NCBI GenBank assembly: GCA_903839405.1
Contig: CAIMCD010000019.1
Coordinates: 1-64,000, forward strand
Direction: 5' to 3'
Origin: an uncultured Chlorobiaceae bacterium
GTDB taxonomy: Bacteria; Bacteroidota; Chlorobiia; Chlorobiales; Chlorobiaceae
Length of the DNA stretch: 64,000 nt
The notes below the pieces were generated by a model. It searched no databases, was not told where the DNA came from, and was given only the letters and a program-made list of their open reading frames with translations. Positions 35,697 through 44,666 of the stretch are shown piece after piece. Position numbers and translations under genes: made by a program. Numbering within the stretch: position 1 is the first letter of the stretch; each line of letters opens with the position of its first letter.

Positions 35697-36688
35697 TTCC
35701 TCCTCCTGAAAAGCCCGAGAATTCCCTTGGGCAGATAAAGTATGCAGAGCACCGTAATAATCCCATAAACCAGCACATGGGCATGCGCCAGGTTCTCTTT
35801 CAAAAAGAGTCCGAGGGTAGAGGTTTCTGGTATAAAACCACCCTTCACCAGGAGATCGCCCAGAACATTTGAGCGCAGCATCTCGGCCAGCGGCACAAGC
35901 AGAAGAGCGCCAAGCACCGCTCCCCACAAGGTGCCGACCCCACCGATAATTGCGGTCAGAATAATTTCAATGGAGAGGCGCAGGTCGAGCACGGCCGAGG
36001 TATCGATAAAGCGGATATAGAGGGCGTAGAGGCTCCCGGTCACGGATGTCAGGGCGGCCGACATCAAGAGTGCGCGGTTTTTATAGCGGGCGATATCAAT
36101 GCCGAGTGAGGCCGCAGCGTCCTGATCCTCACGGATTGCCTGCAGATAATAGCCGGTTTTTGATCTCTTGAGGTAGGCCGTAAGAAAGAGCGTGCAGAGC
36201 AGCACCACAAGCATCCCGTAATAAAAAGGGTTTTTACTGTTCAAGTCGACTCCCCACAAGGTAACATCAGCAAGCAGAATCCCCTGGGCACCTCCGGTAA
36301 ATTCAAAATTGAGCACCGAGAGCCGAACAATTTCAGCCACGGCAATAGAGGCAAGTGCAAAGTAATGGCCACGAAGCCGGAAGACAATGGTGCCGGTCAA
36401 GAGGGCGATCATGCAGGCAACTCCAATCCCGGCGAGAACCGTGAGCAGAGGGTTAACTGTAAAGCGAGAGAGCAGAATCATGGTGGTGTAGGCACCGGCT
36501 CCAAAATAAGCGGCATGGCCAAAGCTGTACTGGCCGGCAAAACCACCAAGGATATTCCAGGCTGACGAGAGCGAAGCCATCATCAGTATGGTAATGAGCA
36601 ATCCGGTCAAATAGGGATTTTCTCCGATCAGAAGCGGCAGCAGGGCGGCTAGCAGGCCAAAAATTGCGATTGTTGCAATCTCTTTCAT
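35693..36688 (-). CDS. livM: Branched-chain amino-acid ABC permease LivM
   Basis: A 331-residue permease with about nine to ten TM spans and family motifs (GGFAGQYSFGHAAYFGAGAYT, RLRGHYFALASIAVAEI, GGVGTLWGAVLGA). It pairs with LivH in the inner membrane. It shares one base with livH. Confidence 0.92.
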   Translation of the reverse strand: MKEIATIAIFGLLAALLPLLIGENPYLTGLLITILMMASLSSAWNILGGFAGQYSFGHAAYFGAGAYTTMILLSRFTVNPLLTVLAGIGVACMIALLTGTIVFRLRGHYFALASIAVAEIVRLSVLNFEFTGGAQGILLADVTLWGVDLNSKNPFYYGMLVVLLCTLFLTAYLKRSKTGYYLQAIREDQDAAASLGIDIARYKNRALLMSAALTSVTGSLYALYIRFIDTSAVLDLRLSIEIILTAIIGGVGTLWGAVLGALLLVPLAEMLRSNVLGDLLVKGGFIPETSTLGLFLKENLAHAHVLVYGIITVLCILYLPKGILGLFRRRK

Positions 36689-37560
36689 TACTGACCTCCT
36701 TTTTTGCCAAACAGTCCCTCTGGACGAAGCAGCAAGACCGCAAGAAAGAGCACAAAAACAACCACATCCTTCCAGTCGGAAGAGATATAGGTAGAGGCCA
36801 TCGACTCAACAACTCCGATAATCAACCCTCCGACGGCGGCTCCGACAACCGAACCGAGCCCGCCAAGCACGCAGATCGTAAATGCTTTCAACAAAAAACT
36901 ATGCCCGGCAAGTGGATGAATATAGTAGGTCGGCGCAATCAGGGCTCCGGCCGTTGCGGCCAGAGAGGTTCCAATACCAAAGGCAATGGCACTCATTTTC
37001 GCAACATTGATACCCATCAGTTGCGCCGCCTCACGGTTCTGGCTTGTTGCCCTGAGAGCCATGCCGGTACTGCTTTTGGAGAGAAAGAGATAGAGTATGG
37101 CCGTAATGAGGCAGGTAATGGCAAAGGAGAAGAGCAGCGGCAGAGAGAGCGAAATGCCGTCAAGCGGAGTAACGGCGCTGCTTGAGTAGGATGTTGTCAA
37201 GATTTTCGGATCACTGCTGAACGCAAGCAGTGCCGTGTTACTCATGATAAGGCCGAGACCAATGGTCAGCAAAATCTGGTTCTGGTGAGGATGATTGATG
37301 ACTCGGTTGATAAAAATTTTTTCCATCATAAAACCAAACAGAAAGGCCGTTGGTATAATCAAGAGCAGCGCAAGATAGGGATCAATGTGGAGCAGGGTGA
37401 AGGCAAAATATGCCAGATACATACCGAGCATCATCAGGTCGCCATGAGCAAAGTTACTGATATTCATGACGCCAAAGACCAGCGACATGCCGATTCCGGC
37501 AAGTGCATAGACTCCGCCGGTGAGTATGCCGGATAACAACGATTGAAGAAACATCATCAT
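36688..37560 (-). CDS. livH: Branched-chain amino-acid ABC permease LivH
   Basis: A 290-residue permease with about eight TM spans (GVYALAGIGMSLVFGVMNISNFAHGD, LRATSQNREAAQLMGIN, LGGLGSVVGAAVGGL). A hairpin between livK and livH (37599-37638) probably lowers permease expression relative to the binding protein. The start is the first of three ATGs. Confidence 0.92.
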   Translation of the reverse strand: MMMFLQSLLSGILTGGVYALAGIGMSLVFGVMNISNFAHGDLMMLGMYLAYFAFTLLHIDPYLALLLIIPTAFLFGFMMEKIFINRVINHPHQNQILLTIGLGLIMSNTALLAFSSDPKILTTSYSSSAVTPLDGISLSLPLLFSFAITCLITAILYLFLSKSSTGMALRATSQNREAAQLMGINVAKMSAIAFGIGTSLAATAGALIAPTYYIHPLAGHSFLLKAFTICVLGGLGSVVGAAVGGLIIGVVESMASTYISSDWKDVVVFVLFLAVLLLRPEGLFGKKGGQ

Positions 37561-37591
37561 GAAGCTCCCTGTAAAATAAAGCGGTCAGCTA

Positions 37592-37638
37592 AAAAGAGCC
37601 GTGCACATCCGGGAATGAGTTCTTTAAGATGTGCACGG
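37592..37638 (-). terminator. Intercistronic hairpin between livK and livH
   Basis: An 11-bp perfect stem (CCGTGCACATC/GATGTGCACGG) is followed on the minus strand by CTCTTTTTA. This resembles a partial terminator or mRNA-stabilising hairpin, common after binding-protein genes. Confidence 0.65.
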
Positions 37639-37664
37639 GTTGGACGTCCAAAGTACCGGGCGGT

Positions 37665-38810
37665 TTATCGCTTGAACGGATAAATCAGTTTCTTTTTGCT
37701 GAATTGTGCAGGATAGACCGTTTCATAGAGGCCATTCTGGATTTGCTGCACCAGCATGGGGTGGTTGTTCTGGTTGGTAAAGCCGCTGTAATCCGCAAAC
37801 TTTACCGGCCCCATGATGCCTGACCAGCTTCCGACTTTGAGAGCAGCGCGAAGTTTTGGTGCTGTTGTGTTTTTTGAAGCGGTGAGGGCCATAATCCTCA
37901 TGGCTTCATAAGCACAGGCTGCATGATAAGATGGCACCTTCGAAAACTTTGCCTTGTAGCGCACAGCAAAATCGGCCGCACCTTTCCAGTTGACATCATC
38001 CGTCCACTGGGTTGCCGAAACAACCAGATTGGAGATTTCGGTTTGCTGGGCAAACTGGGCCGTGGTATAACCGGCACCGGCACCAAGGAAAGCCTTTGGA
38101 GCAAGCCCGATCTCCTTGGCCTGACGCATCAACAAAATGGCATCGGCATCATAGGAGACCAGAAAAACAAGGTCGGGGTTTGCGGCCTTGACTTTGTTAA
38201 GCGATGGCCGGTAGTCCGGTTGACCCTGCTGGTACTTTTCGTTGGCCACCTCCTTCAAGCCCATTTTCAGGGCATTCTCTTGGGCCGTTTTGACGGTTGA
38301 GACACCAAAATCCGTTGCCGCATAAACATAGGCAATGGTTTTCGGCTTGTATGCCTGAACTGCATTCATCAAAACCATTGAATAAACATTGGCCGGAGCG
38401 TTGAGGCGAAAGACATTCTGGTACCCTTTCATGGTGATCTCCTCTTTCGCAGCGGCAGGCACTAGGAGCGGCACCTTGTACTGGTCGGCCCGGGAAGCAA
38501 CAACGTTTGCACAGCCGGAGGTATAGGGCCCAACCACACCAATCACCCCGTCACGGGTGACCAGCTTTTCATAGGCGGCAAGCGCATTTTTCGGGTCACC
38601 GCCATCATCCTCCTTGACCAGATCAACCTGAACACCCTGCGCTTTCAAATCCTCAATGGCCATCGTGACGCCATTGGTCAGGTTTTCGCCGATCTGCGCC
38701 TCCTTGCCGGTGATGGAGTTGATAAATCCGATCTTGACCGGCGCGGCCTCAGCACGCCAAGGTAAGGCAAGCATAAGTGCAGCCGCGATTGAACAAAAGG
38801 TTTTCTTCAT
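37665..38810 (-). CDS. livK: Branched-chain amino-acid-type periplasmic binding protein LivK
   Basis: A 381-residue type-I periplasmic binding protein with a signal peptide (MKKTFCSIAAALMLALPWRAEA) and two-lobed Leu/Ile/Val-BP features (KIGFINSITGKEAQIGENLTNGV, KEDDGGDPKNALAAYEKL, GVIGPYTSG-like GVVGPYTSGC). It captures the substrate for LivHMGF. ATG at 38810 with GGGAGC upstream is chosen over long N-terminal extensions. The ligand could be an amino acid, amide or aromatic acid; the sequence alone does not decide. Confidence 0.9.
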   Translation of the reverse strand: MKKTFCSIAAALMLALPWRAEAAPVKIGFINSITGKEAQIGENLTNGVTMAIEDLKAQGVQVDLVKEDDGGDPKNALAAYEKLVTRDGVIGVVGPYTSGCANVVASRADQYKVPLLVPAAAKEEITMKGYQNVFRLNAPANVYSMVLMNAVQAYKPKTIAYVYAATDFGVSTVKTAQENALKMGLKEVANEKYQQGQPDYRPSLNKVKAANPDLVFLVSYDADAILLMRQAKEIGLAPKAFLGAGAGYTTAQFAQQTEISNLVVSATQWTDDVNWKGAADFAVRYKAKFSKVPSYHAACAYEAMRIMALTASKNTTAPKLRAALKVGSWSGIMGPVKFADYSGFTNQNNHPMLVQQIQNGLYETVYPAQFSKKKLIYPFKR

Positions 38811-39078
38811 CGTTCTTGCTCCCTGTGTTGTTGAATTATTGAACCGGGATACCTCTCTCTCTCTGAAAATTAATAACAAGAATTGAAATGCTTGGGTAAC
38901 CACAAAGATACAAGGAAAAAGATGATTTACCCCCGAACAATCAACGATCCCGCCTGTGGATCGCTGGTTATGGATCTTGCGTGGGTGAGCTGGAAGCTTG
39001 TTTGGAGAGCTGAAAAATATGTACATTTATGCCGCTCTGCATGGTAGGCTGCAATCCCCTTAACGAAATGGAGAAAAA

Positions 39079-39258
39079 ATGGACGCAAAAGAGAGAGTTC
39101 TCGAAGTATTGAAACAAGAAAGCACAGCCTTGAGCGCTGGTCAGATTGCTGAAATCAGCGGTCTGGATCGCAAAGAGGTCGACAAGGCCATGAAGCTTCT
39201 TAAAGATGAAGAGCTGATTGTTTCACCAAAACGGTGTTACTGGGAAGCAAAAAAATAA
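39079..39258 (+). CDS. Small winged-helix protein
   Basis: A 59-residue protein, too short for many gene finders. It reads as a complete winged helix: [52 protein letters not shown]. Similar mini-regulators are common in archaea and anaerobes. AATGGAG precedes the ATG by 4-5 nt. The target is unknown; it stands alone and could regulate neighbouring genes. Confidence 0.75.
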   Translation: MDAKERVLEVLKQESTALSAGQIAEISGLDRKEVDKAMKLLKDEELIVSPKRCYWEAKK

Positions 39259-39339
39259 TGGTTTAAGGACGGCGCTTCCTGCACTCATCCATCAAGCAAA
39301 AAATGATCGGCTGGGTGCGGGGAGCGCTTTACACACCCT

Positions 39340-39690
39340 TTACTCTCCGGCACGTTCCAGCTCACTGGTTTTGGCGGCCATAATAAAGTCATTCATCTGC
39401 AGCCCTTTAGCGGTGTGTGTCCACCAGGTGACCGTAACTTTGCCCCACGCGGTGATGATTTCAGGATGGTGCCCTTCGGCTTCAGCCAACTCCCCTACCT
39501 TGTTCGTAAAGTCAAGCGCTTTGCGGAAATCCGGAAAAGTGAAGGTACGCTGCAACCGGTTTACGGCGTCAACCGTTACCACCTTCCAGCCCGGAATATC
39601 TGCCAGCAATTTGCCACATTCACCCGGAGGCAGCGGAGCTGACCCTTCTGAACAGGGCTCGCAAGCGTGCTCTTTCAATTCGTTCATCAC
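39340..39690 (-). CDS. Pterin-4a-carbinolamine dehydratase
   Basis: A 116-residue PCD/DCoH protein. The active-site motif EGHHPEI with later WWTHTAKGL is intact. It dehydrates 4a-hydroxytetrahydrobiopterin or a related pterin; in Chlorobi, where tetrahydropterins such as chlorobiopterin occur, it may act in pterin recycling. A Cys pair near the N-terminus (ACEPC) is unusual. Confidence 0.9.
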   Translation of the reverse strand: MMNELKEHACEPCSEGSAPLPPGECGKLLADIPGWKVVTVDAVNRLQRTFTFPDFRKALDFTNKVGELAEAEGHHPEIITAWGKVTVTWWTHTAKGLQMNDFIMAAKTSELERAGE

Positions 39691-39870
39691 TCTTCTCCCT
39701 CTTAAGTTATCCGTCAGAGAGTTTCTTTCCTCTCACAACAGTGGCTTCACAGTAACCGTTTCCTGCAGTTCAAGCCTCTCCGGGCATCGATATACCATTT
39801 TTTTAGCATCCCGAAACCACCCGGAAGGGCAGCACATCCCTTTCCGGCGAAGTTGATTCAGTGGCGCGGT

Positions 39871-40305
39871 TTATAGGAAAAGCCTGCGATAGGTAGAGGG
39901 TGGATCACCGAAAAACGGAGGAAATTCACTCTCGATTGTTACAACCCTCTTCTCTTCCTGGTTTACAAATACCCCTAAAGCCGGATGACCCCAGTTTGCC
40001 ATGGGCATCAAGTCAATAAAAATGAAATAACCGGCAAACGGCATCGGATATGCTTTCCGGCCAATGGAGACGATCTCTCCCGACTCTTTGAGTTCTGTAT
40101 CCAGATAGATTTTTGCCTCAGCGATTTGCTCTTTTGGAATCACTGGCTTCAGTAAGGCAATAATTTCCTCATCACTCAAACCCATAGTATCTCCCGCTAA
40201 AACATTATGATGAACTGCAGCAAAAAAAAGCAAACAAAACAGCAGTGTGCACCTTGACGGAAAAAGGGGGTTCCCCCCCCTTTTCACGATTGAACGAGCA
40301 TTCAC
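39871..40305 (-). CDS. Secreted NWGH-domain protein paired with the caspase-propeller gene
   Basis: A 144-residue protein with a hydrophobic signal segment (about residues 20-38). The mature part (YLDTELKESGEIVSIG ... MANWGHPALGVF ... ESEFPPF) aligns with residues about 30-98 of the upstream protein (LYVDTNSVKQGQILTLG ... YNWGHACEHKLY ... SQFPPS). It starts at GTG 40305, overlapping the upstream stop (GTGA), so the two are translationally coupled. No known family is recognised. A role as inhibitor, chaperone or co-effector of the upstream protein is inference. Confidence 0.65.
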   Translation of the reverse strand: MNARSIVKRGGNPLFPSRCTLLFCLLFFAAVHHNVLAGDTMGLSDEEIIALLKPVIPKEQIAEAKIYLDTELKESGEIVSIGRKAYPMPFAGYFIFIDLMPMANWGHPALGVFVNQEEKRVVTIESEFPPFFGDPPSTYRRLFL

Positions 40306-42458
40306 GCTAATTTACCCCAACCGCTCCACCCATTATTGGGCGCGGTTTGCCAGATATGCCACAGTCCGGCATCGGTACCAATAACAAAAACTTCAAGCCG
40401 TCCATCCGCATTTCTGTCTGAAGAGAGCTGACGAATACCGCCACCCATGCTCCCCCATCCGCTCCAGCCGTTATTGGGTGCAGTTTGCCAGATATGCCAG
40501 AGCGCACTGTCGGAACCGATGGCAAAAATCTCTAATCGGCCATCCTGGTTCCTTTCCGATGTAAGTTGTGTGATATAGCCACCCAAACTCGCCCATCCGC
40601 TCCAGCCGTTATTGGGTGCGGTCTGCCAGATATGCCAGAGCGCATTGTTGCTGCCAATGGCAAACACTTCCAAGCGGCCATCGGCATTACTTGCCACATC
40701 AATATCCTTCACATAACCACCCATGCTGCCCCATCCGCTCCAGCCGTTGTTCGCCGCGGTCTGCCAGATATGCCAGAGCGCATTGTCGGAACCGATGGCG
40801 AAAACCTCTAATCGACCATCAGCGTTGCTTGCCGCTTTAATCGCCTTCACATTGCCGCCCATACTGCCCCATCCGCTCCAGCCGTTGTTGGGAGCGGTCT
40901 GCCAGATATGCCAAAGCGCATTGTCGGAACCGATGGCGAAAACCTCTAATCGACCATCCTTGTTGCGCCCAAGCGCTAATTGCTTGACAATACCACCCAT
41001 GCTGCTCCAGCCGCTCCAAGGGCCTGCATGTGGCGCCTTCTGGTAATTGTGCCAAAGAGCGTTATCGCTACCAATACCAAAAATTTCAAGCCGTCCATCA
41101 AGGTTCAAGCCCGCAACCAACTGTTTAACAATGCCGCCAAGAGCACCGAGTGCACTCCATCCATTATTGGGTGCGGTTTGCCAGATATTCCAGACTGAAC
41201 CATCTGTGCCGATATTGAATACCTCCAACCGGCCATCGCTGTTGCGCGACGCCGTGGTATTGACAAAGGTTTTCTGTGGCACACCACTGAGATATTGTGA
41301 TTTACCGCAATTGGCCGGTTTGTCGCCATAGACCGGCGAATCCCCTGCGACCTTGACGGCGTTGGCATAGCCGAAGGCATCACTGGCTGAAGCGGGATTG
41401 GGCACGGGTTGGGAAAGGGCTGAGCCATTGGGATTTTTTCCCGTAATTCCGGCAATCCAGTCTTTTGCAAAAGGATCAAAATCTGCGCCGCCCATGGAGT
41501 TGGCCGTGGCGATGCAGGCCGCAGCAAAGGAGGTTGAGGTCGCTTTGGAGTTGTTCAGCACGGCATCCTGGAATCCGCCTGAATGGCACTGTTCCATCAT
41601 GACCATCAGCGACGCAATCGCGGGAAAAGCCTTGACCTTGTTTGCAAAATCCGTGGCGGTAAAGCTGTTCCAGTTCGGATAACAGCAAAGCCAGGCCTCA
41701 GGATCGGATGTCGGGCCGCCTCCGTGGTTATTGGTATGGATCAACAACAAATCTTCCGCTTTCAACTTCCCCTTTATGGTATCGAGTGCCTGACCCAGGG
41801 CTGTATTGGTGCCGGAACCATTGACTTTGATGCGATAGGGAGAGTTATTTCCCGGCCAATTTGTAACGGGCTGGGGGGAACCAGCGTAATTCACTGTACC
41901 ATCATAATTAAGCACTGTGATATCGGCCGCATTAAACTTGTAGATATCAATAAGTGTACGGTAGAGGAACTCCAGATCGTTCAGATGGCGGTTATTGGAC
42001 ATGCCGGAGAACAAAATCGCATATTTTTTTCCGGTTGCATTGGCTATAACGTTATCCAATTGCGGGATCTTGGTTACTTCGACAGGCTGAACGCTTTGCA
42101 AAACCGGTAGAGCCACCGGAACATGGATTGCGGCGTATTGAGTGGGAGTGTGGTAATGAGAGGATGGTGGAAACTGGGAGTCATGACTTTCGTAGTACTC
42201 TCCGGTTATTGCGTCATAAAGTTTGTGTTCGCAGGCATGTCCCCAGTTATACAAGGGAGCATGATCAACCAGCACCAGTATCGACTCCCGGGAAACCGTG
42301 ACGCTGCGATTGAGGCCCAGGGTCAGTATCTGGCCTTGCTTGACACTGTTGGTGTCAACATAAAGATTGGTATACTTCGGATTAATGTCATTGCGCAACT
42401 GCAACTGATCCATTGCATGTTTTTGAACCTTTGCCAATAGTTGTTGCGAAACCGCCAT
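40302..42458 (-). CDS. Caspase-like peptidase fused to a seven-bladed lectin-like propeller
   Basis: A 718-residue protein in three parts. Residues 1 to about 110 form an NWGH domain shared with the downstream gene. Residues about 140-340 are a caspase/C13-like peptidase: AILFSGMSNNRHLNDLEF, catalytic His245 in HTNNHGGG and Cys291 in EQCHSGGF. Residues about 395-718 contain seven repeats of about 46 residues with DGRLEVFAIGSDNALWHIWQ, typical of PLL/tectonin-like sugar-binding propellers. No classical signal peptide is seen. GGAGGG precedes the ATG by 5-6 nt. The fold assignments come from motifs only. Confidence 0.75.
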   Translation of the reverse strand: MAVSQQLLAKVQKHAMDQLQLRNDINPKYTNLYVDTNSVKQGQILTLGLNRSVTVSRESILVLVDHAPLYNWGHACEHKLYDAITGEYYESHDSQFPPSSHYHTPTQYAAIHVPVALPVLQSVQPVEVTKIPQLDNVIANATGKKYAILFSGMSNNRHLNDLEFLYRTLIDIYKFNAADITVLNYDGTVNYAGSPQPVTNWPGNNSPYRIKVNGSGTNTALGQALDTIKGKLKAEDLLLIHTNNHGGGPTSDPEAWLCCYPNWNSFTATDFANKVKAFPAIASLMVMMEQCHSGGFQDAVLNNSKATSTSFAAACIATANSMGGADFDPFAKDWIAGITGKNPNGSALSQPVPNPASASDAFGYANAVKVAGDSPVYGDKPANCGKSQYLSGVPQKTFVNTTASRNSDGRLEVFNIGTDGSVWNIWQTAPNNGWSALGALGGIVKQLVAGLNLDGRLEIFGIGSDNALWHNYQKAPHAGPWSGWSSMGGIVKQLALGRNKDGRLEVFAIGSDNALWHIWQTAPNNGWSGWGSMGGNVKAIKAASNADGRLEVFAIGSDNALWHIWQTAANNGWSGWGSMGGYVKDIDVASNADGRLEVFAIGSNNALWHIWQTAPNNGWSGWASLGGYITQLTSERNQDGRLEIFAIGSDSALWHIWQTAPNNGWSGWGSMGGGIRQLSSDRNADGRLEVFVIGTDAGLWHIWQTAPNNGWSGWGKLA

Positions 42459-42577
42459 AATACCCTCCTGAATTAAGGTTTAAAAATGAATGGAATACCG
42501 CTTCTTGCCATCAGGGGCTGGTTGTAACCGCCCGGTTGAGTGGCCTCAAGTGAAACATAAAGAGAAGATCAATAAAA

Positions 42578-42637
42578 TCAGGGAGGTGGAATGGCCGAAA
42601 GAGAGATTGCCAATTGAGCGTAAAAAGAGATAGCCAT
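42578..42637 (-). CDS. Possible 19-residue peptide upstream of the caspase-propeller gene
   Basis: An ATG with AAGGAG 6 nt upstream begins MAISFYAQLAISLSAIPPP and stops. The ribosome-binding site is excellent but the peptide has no relatives I know. It could be a leader peptide, a degraded duplicate of the next gene's start (MAVSQQLLAK), or chance. Confidence 0.25.
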   Translation of the reverse strand: MAISFYAQLAISLSAIPPP

Positions 42638-42949
42638 AGTGTTCTCCTTCGTTTAAAGTTATTTTTCACTGCAAGTTATCGCCATTCAAAACCAGCATTG
42701 AGCTGCGCATCAAAAAGCCACGCTGAAACAACCAAACACAGCAAACAGGGAACAACTTACTACGTCAAAAGGAGCCAAGGGGAACTGGAATAATTACAGA
42801 GGAGATCAGAAGCATAATACACAAAAAACATGATATCACGCCTACAACACTTTCGTGTATTTACTAAAAAAATTGATACCACAAAAAGAAAGGGAGGAGA
42901 CTCTTCCGGCAGCATTTTGGATTTAGGGAGTTTTTAAAGCCGAGATCGG
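42638..42949. other. Intergenic region
   Basis: It lies between bciA's 3' end and the caspase-propeller operon. A+T-rich toward the right side. It presumably carries the promoter of the minus-strand pair. No gene or terminator was found. Confidence 0.5.
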
Positions 42950-43972
42950 TTAGAACATTGAGTGTTCGCCAAGCTCCTGGCCGGCAATTCCCTCCTTGAG
43001 TACCCGCTGGAAAAAATCGCGCAAGGTATCGCTGCCGTAGGAAGGCGTCATGTCGGCATCGTATTTGCCTGTCTTGGGGTTGAGCACCAGCATCGACTCC
43101 GAACAGTAGTACTTGCCGATACGGGCAAACTCGGCCTTGTCCTGCAGTTTCGGAAAAATCTTTGCAAGCAGGCTCATCACCGGAATGATCACGTCAAACA
43201 TCTGGATCGGCATATTTTTGAACTTCGGCGGGCGACCGAGCAGTTCAAAAAGCAGTTCGCCCTGCTGCCGGTGAGAAATTGCCTTTCCCGGACCGCCAAT
43301 AGGCAAAATTTTATTCTGCTTTGCCGGATCTTCCAGGCAATCGGCCATGAAACGAGCCAGATCCGATTCGCTGATCGGTTTGCACGCGGTCAATTCACCA
43401 TTGCCAAAGGTGACAAAGGGTTTGCCTTTTTTGACCGACTCAACCTGGCCGGCAATAGACTTGAAAAAAGCCGTCGGGCGAACAATCGACCAGGTGAGCC
43501 CCGACTCCTTCAACTCTTTTTCAAACTTTAGCTTCGCTCTCTGAAATTCAAGTAGCGGCTTCTGGACGCAAATGGCCGAAAGCAGCACAAAGTGCGTTGC
43601 TCCGGCCGCAATTCCGGCATCAAGCGCATTGCGTGTTGCCTGGTAATCGATATTCCAGGAATCCTTTACCCCCCCGTTTCGGGAAGTGAGACAGGAGACC
43701 ACCACGTCAAAGTGCTCTCCCTTGATGCCCTCCTTCAAAAGGGAGTCCATTTGGCTGACATCTCCAAACCGCACCTCGGAACCCTTCAGTTGAGCACGAG
43801 TCTCTTCAGCCTTCGTTGTTGCACCAACACCGGAGCGTTCACGGGCAAAACTCACCACCTCATAACCCCGCGCAACCAGCTCACGGACAACAAACTTGCC
43901 GATATAGCCGGTAGAGCCGACAACAAAAACGCGTTTTGGATTTTTTCCTGGAGAGTGCGAAGAAATAGTCAC
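42950..43972 (-). CDS. bciA: Divinyl chlorophyllide a 8-vinyl-reductase, BciA type
   Basis: A 340-residue atypical SDR/NmrA-like reductase. It has the N-terminal Rossmann motif GSTGYIGKFV and long signature stretches of BciA/DVR: SCLTSRNGGVKDSWNIDYQAT, SAICVQKPLLEFQRAKLKFE, IVRPTAFFKSIAGQVESVKKGKPFV. BciA uses NADPH to reduce the C8 vinyl group of divinyl (proto)chlorophyllide in bacteriochlorophyll synthesis. It is monocistronic here. Confidence 0.92.
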   Translation of the reverse strand: MTISSHSPGKNPKRVFVVGSTGYIGKFVVRELVARGYEVVSFARERSGVGATTKAEETRAQLKGSEVRFGDVSQMDSLLKEGIKGEHFDVVVSCLTSRNGGVKDSWNIDYQATRNALDAGIAAGATHFVLLSAICVQKPLLEFQRAKLKFEKELKESGLTWSIVRPTAFFKSIAGQVESVKKGKPFVTFGNGELTACKPISESDLARFMADCLEDPAKQNKILPIGGPGKAISHRQQGELLFELLGRPPKFKNMPIQMFDVIIPVMSLLAKIFPKLQDKAEFARIGKYYCSESMLVLNPKTGKYDADMTPSYGSDTLRDFFQRVLKEGIAGQELGEHSMF

Positions 43973-44122
43973 AGTAGAGAGATTGTTTCAGGTTCACGGC
44001 TCAAAACTTCGATCGCCCCGGGTTTCGCTTGTTTATCCAAAGAAAAACGAACGCTTACCGCAGACGAAGCAAAGAGCATAAAATAATGCATTATATCCGG
44101 TTATCAAACACTCCCCTGCCGC

Positions 44123-44482
44123 TCACCACTCTTCGTCATTGATGAGCAGAATGACCTGGCGATCATCCCCGAGCAACTCGGTTACCTCTTCAGACCAGGC
44201 ACGGGATGCAACCTCAAGCAGGCCAATCACCTCATCCTCAAACTCGTCGAGCAGCTCTTCATCACCATCAAACTCGGTTGGGGAAGTAACTTTAATAAGA
44301 ATGCTCGGTTCCGCATTTTTGCCCTCTCCGTACATCGCGAATTCAATCACCACATCACCCTCATCCGTGCCCGTGAGGGGAAGCAGCTTGCCGCCCTCAA
44401 GCAGTTCAAGGCGGATACGCTCCAAATCAGCAAGTACAGCGGCAAACCGGGCATCTTCATGAAGATTTATGCTTTCACTCAT
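44123..44482 (-). CDS. Acidic hypothetical protein
   Basis: A 119-residue soluble, very acidic protein (SPTEFDGDEELLDEFEDEVIGLLEVAS). It has a regular alternation of strands and helices but no family I recognise. It is downstream of the membrane protein at 44667 on the same strand, about 185 nt away, so it may have its own promoter. GC and codon use look native. Confidence 0.6.
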   Translation of the reverse strand: MSESINLHEDARFAAVLADLERIRLELLEGGKLLPLTGTDEGDVVIEFAMYGEGKNAEPSILIKVTSPTEFDGDEELLDEFEDEVIGLLEVASRAWSEEVTELLGDDRQVILLINDEEW

Positions 44483-44666
44483 CTCTTTAGTGCTTTGATT
44501 TTAAGGTAGTTACCAACACAAGTACAATAACGTAAGATTTTTTTTGGCCCATACTTCTTTCATATTCTGATACGATGCAATATCAATTTCCGGCGAATAA
44601 TATCCAAGCCATCTCTGTGAGATAGCAGCTTTTCCATTCAGCAAGCGGGATGTTATCAAAAGCTGA

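Noticed and set aside
40566..41331. Overlapping plus-strand frames opposite the propeller repeats
   Set aside because: Repetitive shadow frames (for example CGLPDMPERIV) generated by the propeller repeats on the minus strand.
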